This document shows, piece after piece, positions 11,840-22,470 of a stretch of DNA of 64,000 nucleotides; position 1 is the stretch's first letter; each line of letters starts with the position of its first letter. Below the pieces are notes generated by a model, which was not told the DNA's origin, did not search any database, and saw only the letters and a list, made by a program, of their open reading frames with translations. The stretch comes from Nemophila menziesii (Eukaryota; Streptophyta; Magnoliopsida; Boraginales; Hydrophyllaceae). Made by a program: the position numbers and the translations under genes. The stretch covers positions 7,875,840-7,939,839 of the forward strand of contig JARWIR010000011.1 of NCBI GenBank assembly GCA_029959085.1. Direction: 5' to 3'.

Positions 11840-13060
11840 TTGATTGTCAAGAAGATAGCGGACTATAGAATCTTGGCCTCGAAGTTGAATACGAGAATCA
11901 CATTTTATATTTGTTGTTATTTTGTTTACTATTAGTTAAACTTTGTGTCATTAATGTTATCTTGTGCATTATTTTGTTATTGAGATTATACTTGGCCCAA
12001 CTATTAGCACGTCAGAACGTCTATGTTTAATTTGAATGTTTTTAACATTGCACATGTTTAACCCAACACTGAATTGTAATCTGGGAAGGGTAATATGATC
12101 ATATTGATTAGTTTGTTTTGGTGATTGCTTAGTTGTGATGAAATAATATCACAAGCAATATACTCGACTATTCCAAAAAGAATATGGTAAATTTTTGTTG
12201 TAGCTCTCGGACTCCATGTATCTGCCCTTGCTCACTCTGGCTTCAGTCTCTGATGCAATAAAAAAAGAAGTCTAGCCATTCAAAACCCACTCCTTGCCGA
12301 GTTATATTTTACCAATTTAAGCAGAATCATTAGACGGTGTGAGCTAAGGGGTTTCGTAATGTCACTCATTCTTGTCGAGGACCACCTCTTACATGAGCGT
12401 CTTTACTCATCCCTTTAATCTCTGCCTTCACAACGTATAACACATGTGCACGTATCATCTCAAGTAATTTTACTTTAACTTATATTCTTAGTGCCATAGG
12501 AATTTAGTCGCACGTTTATCTATAGAAGCTAACCCTTGTCACCAACATATTCTAAACATGCTGATAAGTTAGTAATGATTGGTTTATCATGATTTTATGA
12601 ATTTCCGTATTAGCTTGATATATAATTTCAACCCCATACAAATTTATTGCACTTTTCCATAAACTTAATACAGTAAGTTTCATAACTATTTAAGCTTGGA
12701 ATTAATTTATTTTTACCTTATTTAGTATACTCTTGTTGAACTTTCTTTCCATATACTTTGTCATTGATCTAATCAATTTGAAGCGACTACTTTAAGTCTC
12801 CACAACTCTATAACTTAGCCTTCATGCCTGTAAGTCATTTTTATCAAAATCATATCATTTTCATATAGAGAACCCTTATGCCAAGCATGGATTATGTAGA
12901 CCTTCATCATTGGTTGCCATGACTTTATACGAAGAGAGAAGTAGACGCACTAAGCCGACAAGCTTGATAAGAAGAATATGCATCATATTATAATAACTCA
13001 AGTCTACTATCAAGAACTTTTAATATTATAAAACATATAAAAACTTTTAGGCAAAATGCT

Positions 13061-13119
<59 letters not shown>

Positions 13120-13990
13120 ACTATAAAAGCAAAATTCTAAGCCTATTAATAATACTATGGCAGCTTTGGATGCCAAACACCATTTTAATAATACTTTAAA
13201 TACGTACTGGATGGTTGCTCCTGTTATGGAGTTAAATTATTTACTTTTTGTTGATATCAACTCTCGGGTTTGATAACTTCTTTTTTGTTATAAATGAATA
13301 TTGTTAGGTGTTCTCTTCTCTAGACCCTATTATGTCAGGTTTTCGCTTTTCTTTTTAACAGTAATGTATATGGTTTAACTTAGAAAATAATACATAGATT
13401 GGCAGATCCAGAGTCGAAGAGGTGAAAAACAACACATGTCATGGTTTAATGGAACCAAATATTTTCAGTTTGGTTAGGATATAAAAAAATCGCTAAGCAG
13501 AAATATGTCTGATAAGAAAACTAATCCTTGACGGACCAGATCCACTATTTTATTTTAGGCCATTTTTAGCCAAGCCAGTCTTTAGTCTGGCTGAATTAGA
13601 ACAACCAACAAATTACAAATTTTTACTAAATGTAAAATAAAAAGTAAATAATAATATATTAAACACATATATCAAGATTATACCCGTTGTACTTCACTAG
13701 CTGGGCCGGTAGGAAGGAGAAGGTAGATTGAGTCCGAATATGGCTGAAGCCACTAGATATGTCTTGCTTAAGTTACATGTCCGTAGTCCCAAATAATTAA
13801 TAAGGGTCTATTGTTTTAATGCATATACATAATTGAAAAATAGAATAGAAAGATAGTAAATTATACAATTCTAAAGAGGACATGACTTGTAGATTATCTA
13901 GAATCAAAAAAATTAAATGGAACTGAATTTAAATATTCTCCTTTAGAAAGAAATTGAATATATATGGTAAATATTATTTTGAAAGTATCT
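11840..13990. other. Stretch without recognised gene
   Basis: Mixed AT-rich sequence. A 38-codon frame near 13158-13274 (MAALDAKHHF start) is open but has no recognised family. Short GC-richer islands near 12200-12420 and 13530-13770 are stop-rich in every frame. Confidence 0.5.
13065..13115. repeat. (AT)n microsatellite
   Basis: About 50 bp of uninterrupted AT dinucleotides, flanked by 'gctcaac' and 'aaagtac'. Confidence 0.97.
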
Positions 13991-14023
13991 AACATTGAAC
14001 CCCATACATGCAATAATATGAAT

Positions 14024-14294
14024 TTAAGATAATAGTTGTAGTTGATGGACTTCAAAATGACCCCTTGGTGGTGGTGGTGGATGTGGAGCATATCTAGCCA
14101 GAATTTTTTGAGGTGGTAGTGGCAGATCGTATATAAAATTACTACCCTCAAATATTTGGTAGGGATTGTTGAAGAGCATAATTACTAGCCTCAGTCACCT
14201 GCACTAGCGATGGAGAATCATGTAGAGGCTGTGAAAACACCATTGTTAGGTCAAATATCAAAAGGAAAGCTAGTAAGTATAAAGCAGTTTTCAT
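14024..14294 (-). pseudogene. Small secreted Pro-rich peptide gene, one-base frameshift
   Basis: The ATG at 14294-14292 opens a frame encoding MKTALYLLAFLLIFDLTMVF followed by SQPLHDS. That is a textbook signal peptide of about 21 residues with a plausible cleavage after VFS. The frame ends at TGA 14150-14148 after 48 codons. In the next frame the sequence continues without a stop for 40 codons to TAA 14026-14024, reading GSNFIYDLPLPPQKILARYA and then a PHPPPPPRGHFE stretch. One extra T in the 'aatatttga' run explains the break. Without it the product would be 89 residues: signal peptide, variable middle, and a conserved-looking basic/Pro-rich C-terminus like many plant pre-pro-peptides. No known hormone core motif was identified. 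It may be a pseudogene, a sequencing or assembly error, or a true truncated product. Confidence 0.6.
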
Positions 14295-14321
14295 TTTGAA
14301 ATTGTGTTAAGAGTATGGTGA

Positions 14322-14336
14322 TAATTAGCATATATA
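14322..14336 (-). promoter_or_regulatory. TATA-like element upstream of the secreted-peptide gene
   Basis: On the minus strand 'cattatatatgc' lies about 30-40 nt upstream of the start codon at 14294, leaving room for only a very short leader. Position is compatible with a core promoter, but the region is AT-rich, so this is weak evidence. Confidence 0.3.
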
Positions 14337-14964
14337 ATGATTAACACATCTCCAATTTACACGGTATAGTGTTTACCTATACCGCGTCAACTGAAAAATT
14401 TATTGAAAAGTAAGACTTAAATGAAGTAAGGTGTGGAAAAATACTTTCTTCTACCAATCAAAGAGAAAGACAAAAAAGGACCATACATGAAACTAGATAA
14501 CAATATATTAAAAATAGTAAAATATAGCATATAGAGTGGGATTTAGACATTTTTATTGAAATTCTGTAAGATTTTCTTGAAGTTATATCGTATGCCTACA
14601 ATTTCATATATTCTTGCTTCAGTTACGTTGGTGTTTGCTTTAACTCAATAATGTTTGATTTCAGGATCACTGGAGAATACTCCTAGCCACCTTTGGAATT
14701 TCATGAGTTACTCTTCCTATACTACTCTAAGTAGGGTGTTAGTAAGCAAATATATTGAAAATTGTTGCAAAATATGTGCTAGTTTAAAATATTGTGAAAC
14801 TCAAGTAGTTGCATAAATATGTAGGCACTTAATTGTTCACTGCAATGCGGCTAATGTGGCTATATAGCAAGGAGTTGCCCAGTTATATGTTTTAGTTTTA
14901 GCATGTAATTAAGCATATATAAACCTCGGAAATGATTTCATGTCATGATACATTACTTTTCACG

Positions 14965-15020
14965 CTTCTAGCGACCAAATCTCCGGCGACCGCGTTTAAT
15001 GGTCGTTAGGGGAAACCTTG
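14965..15020. mobile_element. Possible CACTA-like subterminal fragment
   Basis: Contains 'tagcgaccaaat', 'ggcgaccgcg' and the inverted form 'aatggtcgttagg', that is, short GCGACC/GGTCG words in both orientations. Such words are typical of subterminal repeats in plant CACTA (En/Spm) transposons. It abuts the point where gypsy-2 LTR homology begins at about 15021. No CACTA terminus or transposase was found nearby, so this is an inferred scar. Confidence 0.35.
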
Positions 15021-15659
15021 TGTTCTTGTGGATCGCGACCATATAGAATTACCATCATAGTAGTTAAGTAATCATTGACAACGGTATATTTAACTATAAG
15101 TTTAGCACATAACGTCTAGTGTATTGTTTAGATCTGACAAATCAACCTAACTAGATAATAACCATTGTTTAGTGTATTGCTATTTAACCAATTGCAGGAA
15201 AAGTTTGCTTAGGACTCCTTATTGACACAGGTAAAGCCTATTTAAAACTACCTAGCGCAATTCGAACCGATTATTGAAATACTACATAATTCACCCTTAC
15301 ATGTTTAGAACGACAAAAACTAGTGGGGATTACATGCTATTTACTCAAGATAAACTCTCTTACTATCTTCTTCTCTTGCATTTAATTTTCTGTCGTTACT
15401 TTATTAGTTTAATATTCTTATTCGAAAACCCAATAAAAATCTATTTGTCTTTTATTTCTCTGCGTTTTATTTGATCTAGCTTTTAATATTTGCACTTGAT
15501 TATTGCATAAGATCTTCCTAACCTTCGTAGTCTCTGAGGAAGGAATCTTACTTATTTATTCAAACTTGCATACGATATGTATACTTGTAGAACCGTGCTA
15601 GGCTAGGGTGATTATCTGCACTTATTTATATCATATTTTATCACACCCTAGTCGACACA
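15021..15659 (+). repeat. gypsy-2 5' LTR, truncated
   Basis: Matches 24741-25385 of the 3' LTR nearly base for base from 'gtgttcttgtgga' to 'gtcgacaca', at roughly 95% by eye over the first 230 bp. It lacks about the first 870 bp of a 1514-bp LTR. It ends in CA at 15658-15659, followed directly by the primer-binding region. Truncation removes the LTR promoter half, so the copy cannot transcribe itself normally. Confidence 0.85.
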
Positions 15660-15682
15660 AAGTTTTTGGCGGGGACTACATC
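15660..15682 (+). other. gypsy-2 primer-binding-site region
   Basis: Immediately after the LTR comes 'agtttttggcggggac', a variant of the 'tttttggcgccgttgccgggga' type seen after LTRs of Athila/Tat elements. It appears to have lost several bases relative to that pattern. The tRNA primer is not assigned. Confidence 0.5.
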
Positions 15683-15771
15683 GTTAGTCCTTGTGCATAT
15701 ATCTTGTGCTTTTATTTCCGTTAGTTCGATTTTACGCTGTTGTCTTAGTTTTAGTTTTATAGATAGTCATA

Positions 15772-17436
15772 GATGGAGAATTAAGGCAACTTGATTTACC
15801 CATCACATTTAGAGTGCAACCACGGGGAATTCGTACTCCAGAAATCCAAGCCGCTAAATTTAGACCAGATCCAGGGATGTTAGCGCAGTTTGCAGATCAT
15901 GGACAATTTAGCGGTGCTGCAAAACAAGATCTGATCCGATATATTCAGAAATTCATGCAGATCTGTGATGCATATATCGTAAGAGGAGTTACTAAGGAGC
16001 AGATGTATTATGTGATGTTCTAATTCTTCTTGACCGGAGGTGCAAGCGATTGGTACGATACCCAATACCCTCACGTTATTCCAGATTGGGATAAGCTTCA
16101 ATCAAGATTCCTAGACCGATTCTATCTGGTTAGTAGAAGGTTAAAAGATATGTTGGAGCTTGAATAGTTTATGCAGGAAGACGGAGAAAGTTTGGGGGAA
16201 GCATGGTTACGATATAATGAGAAAAAGGCGAGATGTACATACCATAAATCATCGCTAGAATATTCTTTAACCATGTTCTATGGAGGACTTAATAACGAGT
16301 CCAGGGCAAGAGCAGTTTCGTTAGGAATCAAAGGTTTTGTGTAACTAGATCCTACAGAAGCCGAAAATTGTATGGAGAGAATTCTTGAGAACGAGAGAAG
16401 TTGGCCAAGTGAATCAGAAGAAAAAGACGAAACTTCAGAATCTCTGAAGCTCGAAGAATTGAGCCAACAACTTAATGAACTACAAGAACAAGCTCAAACA
16501 ATTGCTCAGGTAAATCTAGTACATACTATACCTACGTGTCCAGGTTATGGATCAAGAAATCATATGTGGGAAAGGTGTATGAATAATCCAGCCTCAGCTT
16601 CTTTTATATCTTCTCAAAATAACCACTATTCTAATGGTTATAATCATCCTCAAGAAAGCTACGCTAGTTATCCGCCTCCACAACAACGAAGTTGCGTCAG
16701 AAATCAAGAGACTTATCATCAACCCCAACTTCAGTCCTATTATCCACCACAACCTATACATCCAAAAGCGCCAATTATTGAGAAAGCTTATCAAGAACCA
16801 CCGAAACAATCTATGCAACTAGCAAAAAAAGAACAACCCCTGAGTTTGAATTCAAGTATGGATAAGATGATGCAAGTAGTTGAAAAGAACATGAAGATGA
16901 GCCAACGAAGACTTCAAACCCTGCAAAAGGTGATCAGAAATCTCGAGCACACCTTATCACACATGGAGAGTACACTGGAAAATAGGCCAAAATGGCAGCT
17001 CCCAAGTGATATTATTTCTCCTCGAGATGATGCTTGTCATGCAGTTGAATTGCAAAGTGGAAAACAACTACCTCCACCTAGAAGAGAACCAGAACCAACC
17101 CCTATTTCAGAAAAGGAGGTTGAAGAAACAATAGAAGATAAGGTCGAAGAGGTAGTTGAACCAAAGAGTGTTCAAGCCAAGACACCTGAAAAGAAGAAAA
17201 GCTCGGTGGAAACAAATACACGCCGTCCATCACCATACCCTTCACGTGTCAAGAAAAAGGACAATGACCAAGAATTCAAGAAGTTCGTTGACATAACGAG
17301 CAAGTTAGATATTAATATGCCGTTTGTAGAAGCTCTCAAAAGAATTCCAAAATATATGAAATTTATGAAGGACATTCTTTCTAACAAAGTTACCACCAAA
17401 GCTAGAAGATCCCGGAAGTTTTACAATTCCCATTAG
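15772..17436 (+). pseudogene. gag: gypsy-2 gag (capsid/nucleocapsid), three stop codons
   Basis: One reading frame spans about 555 codons, broken only by stops at 16021, 16165 and 16342. N-terminal phrases IRTPEIQAAKF and QFSGAAKQDLIRYIQKFMQI, followed by an 'asp-trp-tyr-asp' region, match the retrotransposon gag domain of Athila/Tat elements. A degenerate zinc knuckle, CPGYGSRNHMWERC, near 16540 has lost its second cysteine. The C-terminal half (16372-17436) is Gln/Pro/Tyr-rich, then Glu/Lys-rich, with a coiled-coil-like LEELSQQLNELQEQ segment near 16450. The frame no longer runs into protease because of a one-base shift near 17405. The product would coat RNA in virus-like particles. Confidence 0.85.
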
Positions 17437-17962
17437 CATTGGAGACAGTTGGACCGCGAAAATATTATGTGATTTAGGCACGAGTATCAATATCATGCCA
17501 AGATCCCTGTTCGAGAAGCTTAATATAAGAGAGGTCATACCCACTTCTGTAGAATTATAAACGGCGGATCGCTCCCTCTCCCGACCATTAGGAAAAATTG
17601 AAGATGTTTTAGTTAAAGCTGGTACATTTATTTTTCCTTGTAATTTTATTATTCTCGACTAAGACGCGGATAAGAATGTCCCCATCATCTTGGTTAAACC
17701 ATTCTTAGCCAAGGGGAGTACACTAATAGATGTTGAGAATGGTGAGTTGATCATGAGGGTCCAAGACGAACATGTACGATTCAATGTGTTTAAGGCTATG
17801 AAGTTGCCAAATTCGAAAGATGAATGTTTCAAAATAGATTTCATCGGAAAAATTACTCAAGAAGTCTTCAATGAAGGAAGCGTAGATGATGATCTTGACA
17901 ATGCCTTAACACTTGAATCAAAAAAGGAAAACGAGATTACCCCTGACGAAGTTGCTGCATAA
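17404..17962 (+). pseudogene. gypsy-2 protease region
   Basis: Starts with a DPGSFTIPISIGD phrase. The aspartic protease signature reads CDLGTSINIMP (usually a DLGAS-type motif in this lineage), followed by an SLFEKLNI helix. Stops occur at 17558 and 17659. The stretch ILVKPFLAKGSTLIDVENGE follows, typical of the protease-RT linker of Athila/Tat elements. Cleaves Gag-Pol in an active element; inactive here. Confidence 0.8.
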
Positions 17963-18999
17963 AATATACGAGAACAACTTCGAGAATCAGGTGACATTAA
18001 AACTATTAAGCAACCATCCGTAATATATCCACCTGTTCTCGAAGAAAAACCCCTTCCCGACCATCTACGCTATGCATATTTAGGTACGAACAAAACTTTG
18101 CCTGTTATTATTTCTGCTAACCTTTCAGGTCCTCAAGAAGAGAAGCTCCTTCATGTGCTTCGCGCTAACAAGGGAGCAATCGGATGGACTATTTCCGACA
18201 TCAAGGGAATTAGTCCGTTCGTTTGCAAACAAAAAATTATTCTTGAGAACGAAGAAGGGCGATCTATAGAGGGACAAAGAAGACTCATGCCAGCTATGAA
18301 AGAAGTGGTAAGGAAGGATGTAATCAAGTTACTAGACGCGTGAATTATCTATCTGATTGCTAGCAGTGATTGGGTTAGTCCAGTGCAATGTGTTCCAAAG
18401 AAAGGAGGTATTACTATTGTCCTTAATGATCAAGGTGAAGCCATACCATCAAGAACAGTTGTGGGGTGGCGAGTATGCATGGAATACCGAAGAACAACAA
18501 AGCTACAAAGAAAGATCACTTCCTGTTACTATTCATTGATCAGATGCTAGACAAACTCCTAGGGAGAGAGTATTATTGTTTCCTTGACGGATATTCAGGT
18601 TATAATCAGATTTGTGTGGATCCCCTCGATCAACACAAAAAAACTTCTACTTGTCCGTTTGGCACCTTTGCTTATAGAAGGATGTCGTTTGGTTCATATA
18701 ATGCACCTGCCACGTTCCAGAGGTGCATGATGGTTATATTTTGGGACATGATTGATAAATATTTGGAGGTTTTTATGGATGATTTTTCAGTGTTTGGAGA
18801 TAGTTTTGATGATTTTTTGAATAACCTGGAGAAAGTCCTTGTGAGATGTAGAGAAATAGATCTTGTGCTTGATTGGGAAAAATGCCACTTCATGGTACAA
18901 GAGGGAATTTATTGGGACATAAAGTTTCGAAGGCAAGGATGGAGGTTAATCGTTCTAAAATTGAAGTCATCAAAACATTACCACCACTCGTTTCTATAA
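17963..18999 (+). pseudogene. gypsy-2 reverse transcriptase
   Basis: Reads through VLRANKGAIGWTISDIKGIS (about 18150-18210), DWVSPVQCVPKKGGITIV (18370-18420), a frameshift near 18505, then DGYSGYNQI (about 18587) and the catalytic box FMDDFSVFG (18772-18798), where two aspartates bind metal. An in-frame TGA lies at 18341-18343 and another shift near 18900. The phrase order is standard for Ty3/gypsy RT. Broken but recent enough that the motifs are intact. Confidence 0.88.
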
Positions 19000-19670
19000 A
19001 AGGAGTGAGAAGTTTCTTGGGCCACGCAGGATTTTACCAAAGATTTATTAAAGATTTCTCCAAGATCGCCAAACCGCTTTGTTCTTTACTTGAAAAGGAT
19101 ATACTTTTAACTTTACTGACGAATGTCGTCAATCGTTTGTGATGATTAAGGAGAAGCTAATCTCCACACCTATTTTTATACCTCCAGATTGGAAAGCTTT
19201 GTTTGAACTTATGTGCGATGCTAGTGATCACGCAGTTGGTGTTGTGTTGGGGCAGAGGAAAGACAAGCTCTTCCACACAATTTTTATGCAAGTAAGACCT
19301 TTAACGCTGCCTAGATGAATTATACAGTAACAGAGAAAGAGATGTTGGCCGTAGTATACGCTTTTGATAAATTTCGTTCCTATTTTATTGGAAAGAAAAC
19401 TGTTGTATACACGGACCATTCAGCTATAAGATACCTTTTTGGAGAAAAAGGACGCTAACCCGCGTCTTATTAGATGGGTACTGTTGCTTCAAGAGTTTGA
19501 CATAGACATTCGAGGCCGAAAGGGATGCGAGAATCAAGTTGTTGATCATTTATTTAAGCTCGAAGGATCTGATGCAAACAAGGAACCACTATTGGTTAAA
19601 GAGGTATTCCCTGATGAACAACTTTTTGCTATTAAAGATGCGTTTGTGCCATGGTATGCATATATATAGT
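18900..19670 (+). pseudogene. gypsy-2 RNase H region
   Basis: Continues from RT through EVIKTLPPLVSIKGVRSFLG and GFYQRFIKDFSKIA. It then carries the RNase H core FELMCDASDHAVGVVLGQ (about 19204-19257), TEKEMLAVVYAFDKFRSYF and [11 protein letters not shown], separated by frameshifts and stops. Ends with the [20 protein letters not shown] connection typical of gypsy RNase H. The domain order RT-RNase H-integrase defines the Ty3/gypsy superfamily. Confidence 0.85.
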
Positions 19671-20906
19671 CAACCTCATCGTGAGTGGTGTATTCCCCAA
19701 GGATATACATCCACAACAAAGACAAAGATTATCTCACCAGGCTAAACAATATTTTTGGGATGAACCATACCTCTGGAAAATTGGTAGTGACCAAGTAGTT
19801 CGAAGATGTGTCCATGAAGGCGAAGTTGATTAGATTATAGAAAGTTGTCATGGTTCATTATATAGTGGTCACTTTAAAGGCGATAGAACTGCAGCTAAAA
19901 TTCTCCAATCCAGTTTCTATTGGCCTACCCTACACAGAGATTGTCATCGTTTCGTCCAGTCATGTCGAAGATGCAAGTTCTCATGTAATATATCGAAAAG
20001 GGATGCGATGCCGTTTAACAATATTATAGAAGTTGAAATCTTTGATGTATGGGGGATAGATTTCATGGGACCTTTCATCACTTCCCATGGTAATCTTTAT
20101 ATTTTGCTTGTAGTAGACTATGTATCAAAATGGGTAGAAGCAGTGGCAACACCGAAGAACGATGTTCAAACAGTGATAAAATTCTTAAAGACACATATCT
20201 TTTCAAGACATGGTACGCCACGTGTTCTCATCAGTGATAAAGGTACCCATTTCATCAATGTTCAATTAAGATCCCTCCTTTGTAAGTTTGGAGTGAGACA
20301 CCGCATTTCAACCGGTTATCACCCACAAACTAACGGTCAAGCTGAAGTTTCTAACCGAGAAATTAAATCTATCCTTGAGAAGACCGTGAATAAAACAATG
20401 AAAGACTGGTCATTAAAGCTAGATGATGCTCTCTGGTCTTAAAGAACAGCATTTAAAACACCAGTTGGGGCATCTCCATATCGCATGGTCTACGGAAAAC
20501 CGTGTCATCTACCTATCGAGATTGAAGCTCGAGCCTTCTAGGCTATTAAAACTCTGAATCTAGACCCAGAACTGGCCGGGAAACAAAGGTTGAAGCAGTT
20601 GAACGAGTTGGAGGAATTTCGCTATCTTGCCTATAAAATTCACGTCCCTACAAAGAGAAAACAAAGAGATGGCATGATAAACGACTTTGTCCAAAGCATT
20701 TCGAGTGAGGACAAAAGGTGCTATTATACAACTCTCGATTCTCGAATTACACAGGAAAGCTTGAATCACGTTGGGGAAGACCTTACATTGTTACGAAAGT
20801 CACACCACATGGAGCGATTGAAATTGAACACCCAACCGAAGAAAGGACATTCATGGTGAATGGCCAGCGCTTGAAAAGATACCATGATAGAGAAGACGTT
20901 GTTTAA
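19671..20906 (+). pseudogene. gypsy-2 integrase
   Basis: Zinc-binding HHCC region: His residues in [20 protein letters not shown] and the paired cysteines of QSCRRCKF (about 19846-19982). Catalytic core: [12 protein letters not shown] (about 20041-20076), ISDKGTHF (about 20233) and [15 protein letters not shown] (about 20332), so D, D and E are all present. Stops lie near 19831 and 20440. The C-terminal part ends with ESRWGRPYIVTKVTPHGAIE and NGQRLKRYHDRE, which is the Athila/Tat style of C-terminus rather than a chromodomain. It would insert the cDNA into the genome. Confidence 0.88.
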
Positions 20907-21164
20907 GAGGAGAGAATCCATCTCACAGAACACGCTTAGCCTGAGGTACACGTCTAACTTAAAGACGTTAAACAAAAGTGTTCTTGGGAGACAACCCTTG
21001 TTTTAATTGCTTTTTAGATTAGTTTTATGTTTTGTAGTGTATATTTCTAAGTTAGTGTATATTTTTAAATGTGTTTACAAGCTAATAGGAGAGAAAGGTA
21101 GTGTGTTAATGTGCAGGAAATGAGTTTGGGGTCAAGAGAAAATATTTGGGAAAGGTTCGTTTTA
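20907..21164 (+). other. gypsy-2 proximal 3' UTR
   Basis: Non-coding. Contains 'gtgttcttgggagacaac' matching gypsy-1 near 6210, and 'gagtttggggtcaag' at 21122, a purine-rich phrase repeated farther downstream. The similarity to gypsy-1 was used to place the nested LTR there. Confidence 0.6.
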
Positions 21165-21540
21165 CAGGCCGGTAGGCCGGTCAAACCACCGGCATGCCGG
21201 TGGGGAGACACGTGCCCACGGGTTGGTAACTCGGGTTCTGAACAGATTGTGCGAAAAAGAAAGGCCAGGCGCACCGTTATGCCGCTCAGGGCACCGGTTC
21301 GCCGGTCAGAGGAGAAACACGTGCCCACGGGTTCGAAGGCACGGGTTTTTTGACGGAGTTGCTTTTGGACGAAAAACACCACCGGCATGCCGGTGAATAC
21401 CGCCGGTATGCCGGTTAACCAACAACACATGGCCTCGGGTACAGTTACAGGTTCAAGATAGAAACATGGAGGAAAGGAACACGTCCAGCACCGGTATGCC
21501 GGCGATATGACCGGTATGTCGGCGCAAGGTCGGTTTTGAA
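21165..21540 (+). repeat. GC-rich tandem array of paired CCGG palindromes and G-boxes
   Basis: Four degenerate units of about 105 bp (about 21165, 21270, 21377 and 21487, the last partial). Each has two copies of a palindrome of the form CCGG(C/T)ATGCCGG, eight in all. CCACCGGCATGCCGGTGG at 21186-21203 and CACCGGCATGCCGGTG at 21380-21395 are perfect palindromes. Spacers repeat 'acacgtgcccacgggtt' in units 1 and 2, each with a CACGTG G-box core; later units have 'acacatggcc' and 'acacgtcc'. GC content is far above the rest of the window. It sits about 80 bp upstream of a TATA box. Confidence 0.85.
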
Positions 21541-21621
21541 GAGTTTTATTCCTATTCCAATTCTTACCTTATCAAGAGTTAACCCTAGCCTCCTCTACAC
21601 AAATTTTTCATACCCAAACAC

Positions 21622-21629
21622 TATAAATA
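21622..21629 (+). promoter_or_regulatory. Internal TATA box in gypsy-2
   Basis: TATAAATA in the context 'cactataaataga', a strong plant TATA match. About 30 nt downstream begins a C/A-rich, G-poor stretch of about 240 nt (tccacaattaacacaac and on) typical of a plant 5' leader. It runs to the ATG at 21897 with almost no upstream ATG. This indicates a promoter separate from the LTR. Confidence 0.6.
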
Positions 21630-21896
21630 GACCTTGAAACTTGTACAAACCTCCACAATTAACACAACAACATAAATAATCCTCCCCTCCATCCTCTATA
21701 AACACAAATTCTTCATCAACTTCATTACACTACACCATAAAACACCCACAAGAACATCAAGCTTTCAAGAATTCTTCCAAGATTCATTAAGAAACCTTCT
21801 TCTTTCATCAAACCCAAGAAACAAACTCAAGCCACACCAATCTTTCTTACTTTTTAATTCATTCTTGGTTTAACTTGAGCTGTGTGTAAATCAAAC

Positions 21897-22346
21897 ATGA
21901 CAAACAGAACTGATGCATATGGATTTAAAGAGGAAGTGTTCCATCCTAGTGAAGAACAAAAAATTGTCTGGAGCCACCAATGAAAAGCCTATTAATCTTG
22001 ATGAGGCTATTGAAGAATCAAAGATAGAGGCACCAGCACAACAACTAACAAATAGATTAACAGCGATGATGTTTGTACCATCAAACCCTAAAGGAAAGAA
22101 AAAATTCATGATCAAGGTTCTTCTTCTTCCTCTTCTAAAGATGATTCTTGTATTCCCCCATGGTCTATTAAATTGCAACACGAAGTCGAACGTTTAAGAG
22201 AAGAAAATAGAGAACTTTGGGCAGAAATAACACAGATTAATTCACAATTGGAAGAAGTAACTACGAACATGGATATTGACAATAATTCTTCTTCGGAGGA
22301 GGAGGACATGATGGATCTTTATGGCCAACCGGGTACACCACTCTAA
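21897..22346 (+). pseudogene. Accessory coiled-coil ORF of gypsy-2 (frameshifted)
   Basis: The ATG at 21897 begins MTNRTDAYGFKEEVFHPSEE and is open for 28 codons. A second frame takes over near 21960 with NEKPINLDEAIEESKIEAPA. After a slip in an A6 run near 22100 a third frame reads DQGSSSSSSKDDSC, then a coiled coil with heptads, HEVERLREENRELWAEITQI, an acidic Ser/Glu stretch, and ends YGQPGTPL-TAA at 22344-22346. Two single-base shifts would restore about 148 codons. It is not integrase, gag or an obvious envelope-like protein (no signal peptide or membrane span). Athila/Tat elements often carry extra ORFs here, but this product is not recognised. It may bind protein or nucleic acid through the coiled coil. 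Confidence 0.6.
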
Positions 22347-22429
22347 TTCTCTTTCTTAATAGCTTGTATGCATTAGTTAGTTTAGTTTAGATTTAATTTT
22401 AAATTTCATTTCTTTATTGAGTCTTTTTC

Positions 22430-22449
22430 GAGTCGTGGCGACACGACTC
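22430..22449 (+). other. Perfect 8-bp hairpin with GCGA tetraloop
   Basis: GAGTCGTG-GCGA-CACGACTC. In RNA this is an 8-bp stem closed by a GNRA-type tetraloop, one of the most stable small hairpins. It lies 11 nt upstream of the polypurine-like tract at 22461. A role in packaging, priming or RNA end formation is inference. Confidence 0.7.
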
Positions 22450-22454
22450 ATTTT

Positions 22455-22470
22455 TGAATTGGGGGTGGAG
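22455..22470 (+). other. Polypurine-tract-like sequence 1
   Basis: 'gaattgggggtggag', closely resembling the true PPT at 23859. It could be an old or alternative plus-strand priming site. A second similar tract, 'gagtttggggtggtggg', lies at 23029-23045. Confidence 0.45.

Noticed and set aside
21065..21430. 121-codon minus-strand frame and 80-codon plus-strand frame across the palindrome array
   Set aside because: Palindromic, GC-rich units stay open on both strands by composition alone; no family resemblance and no suitable start.
21165..21540. CRISPR-like array
   Set aside because: Units are degenerate palindromes with similar, not unique, spacers, in a plant retrotransposon; no cas genes.
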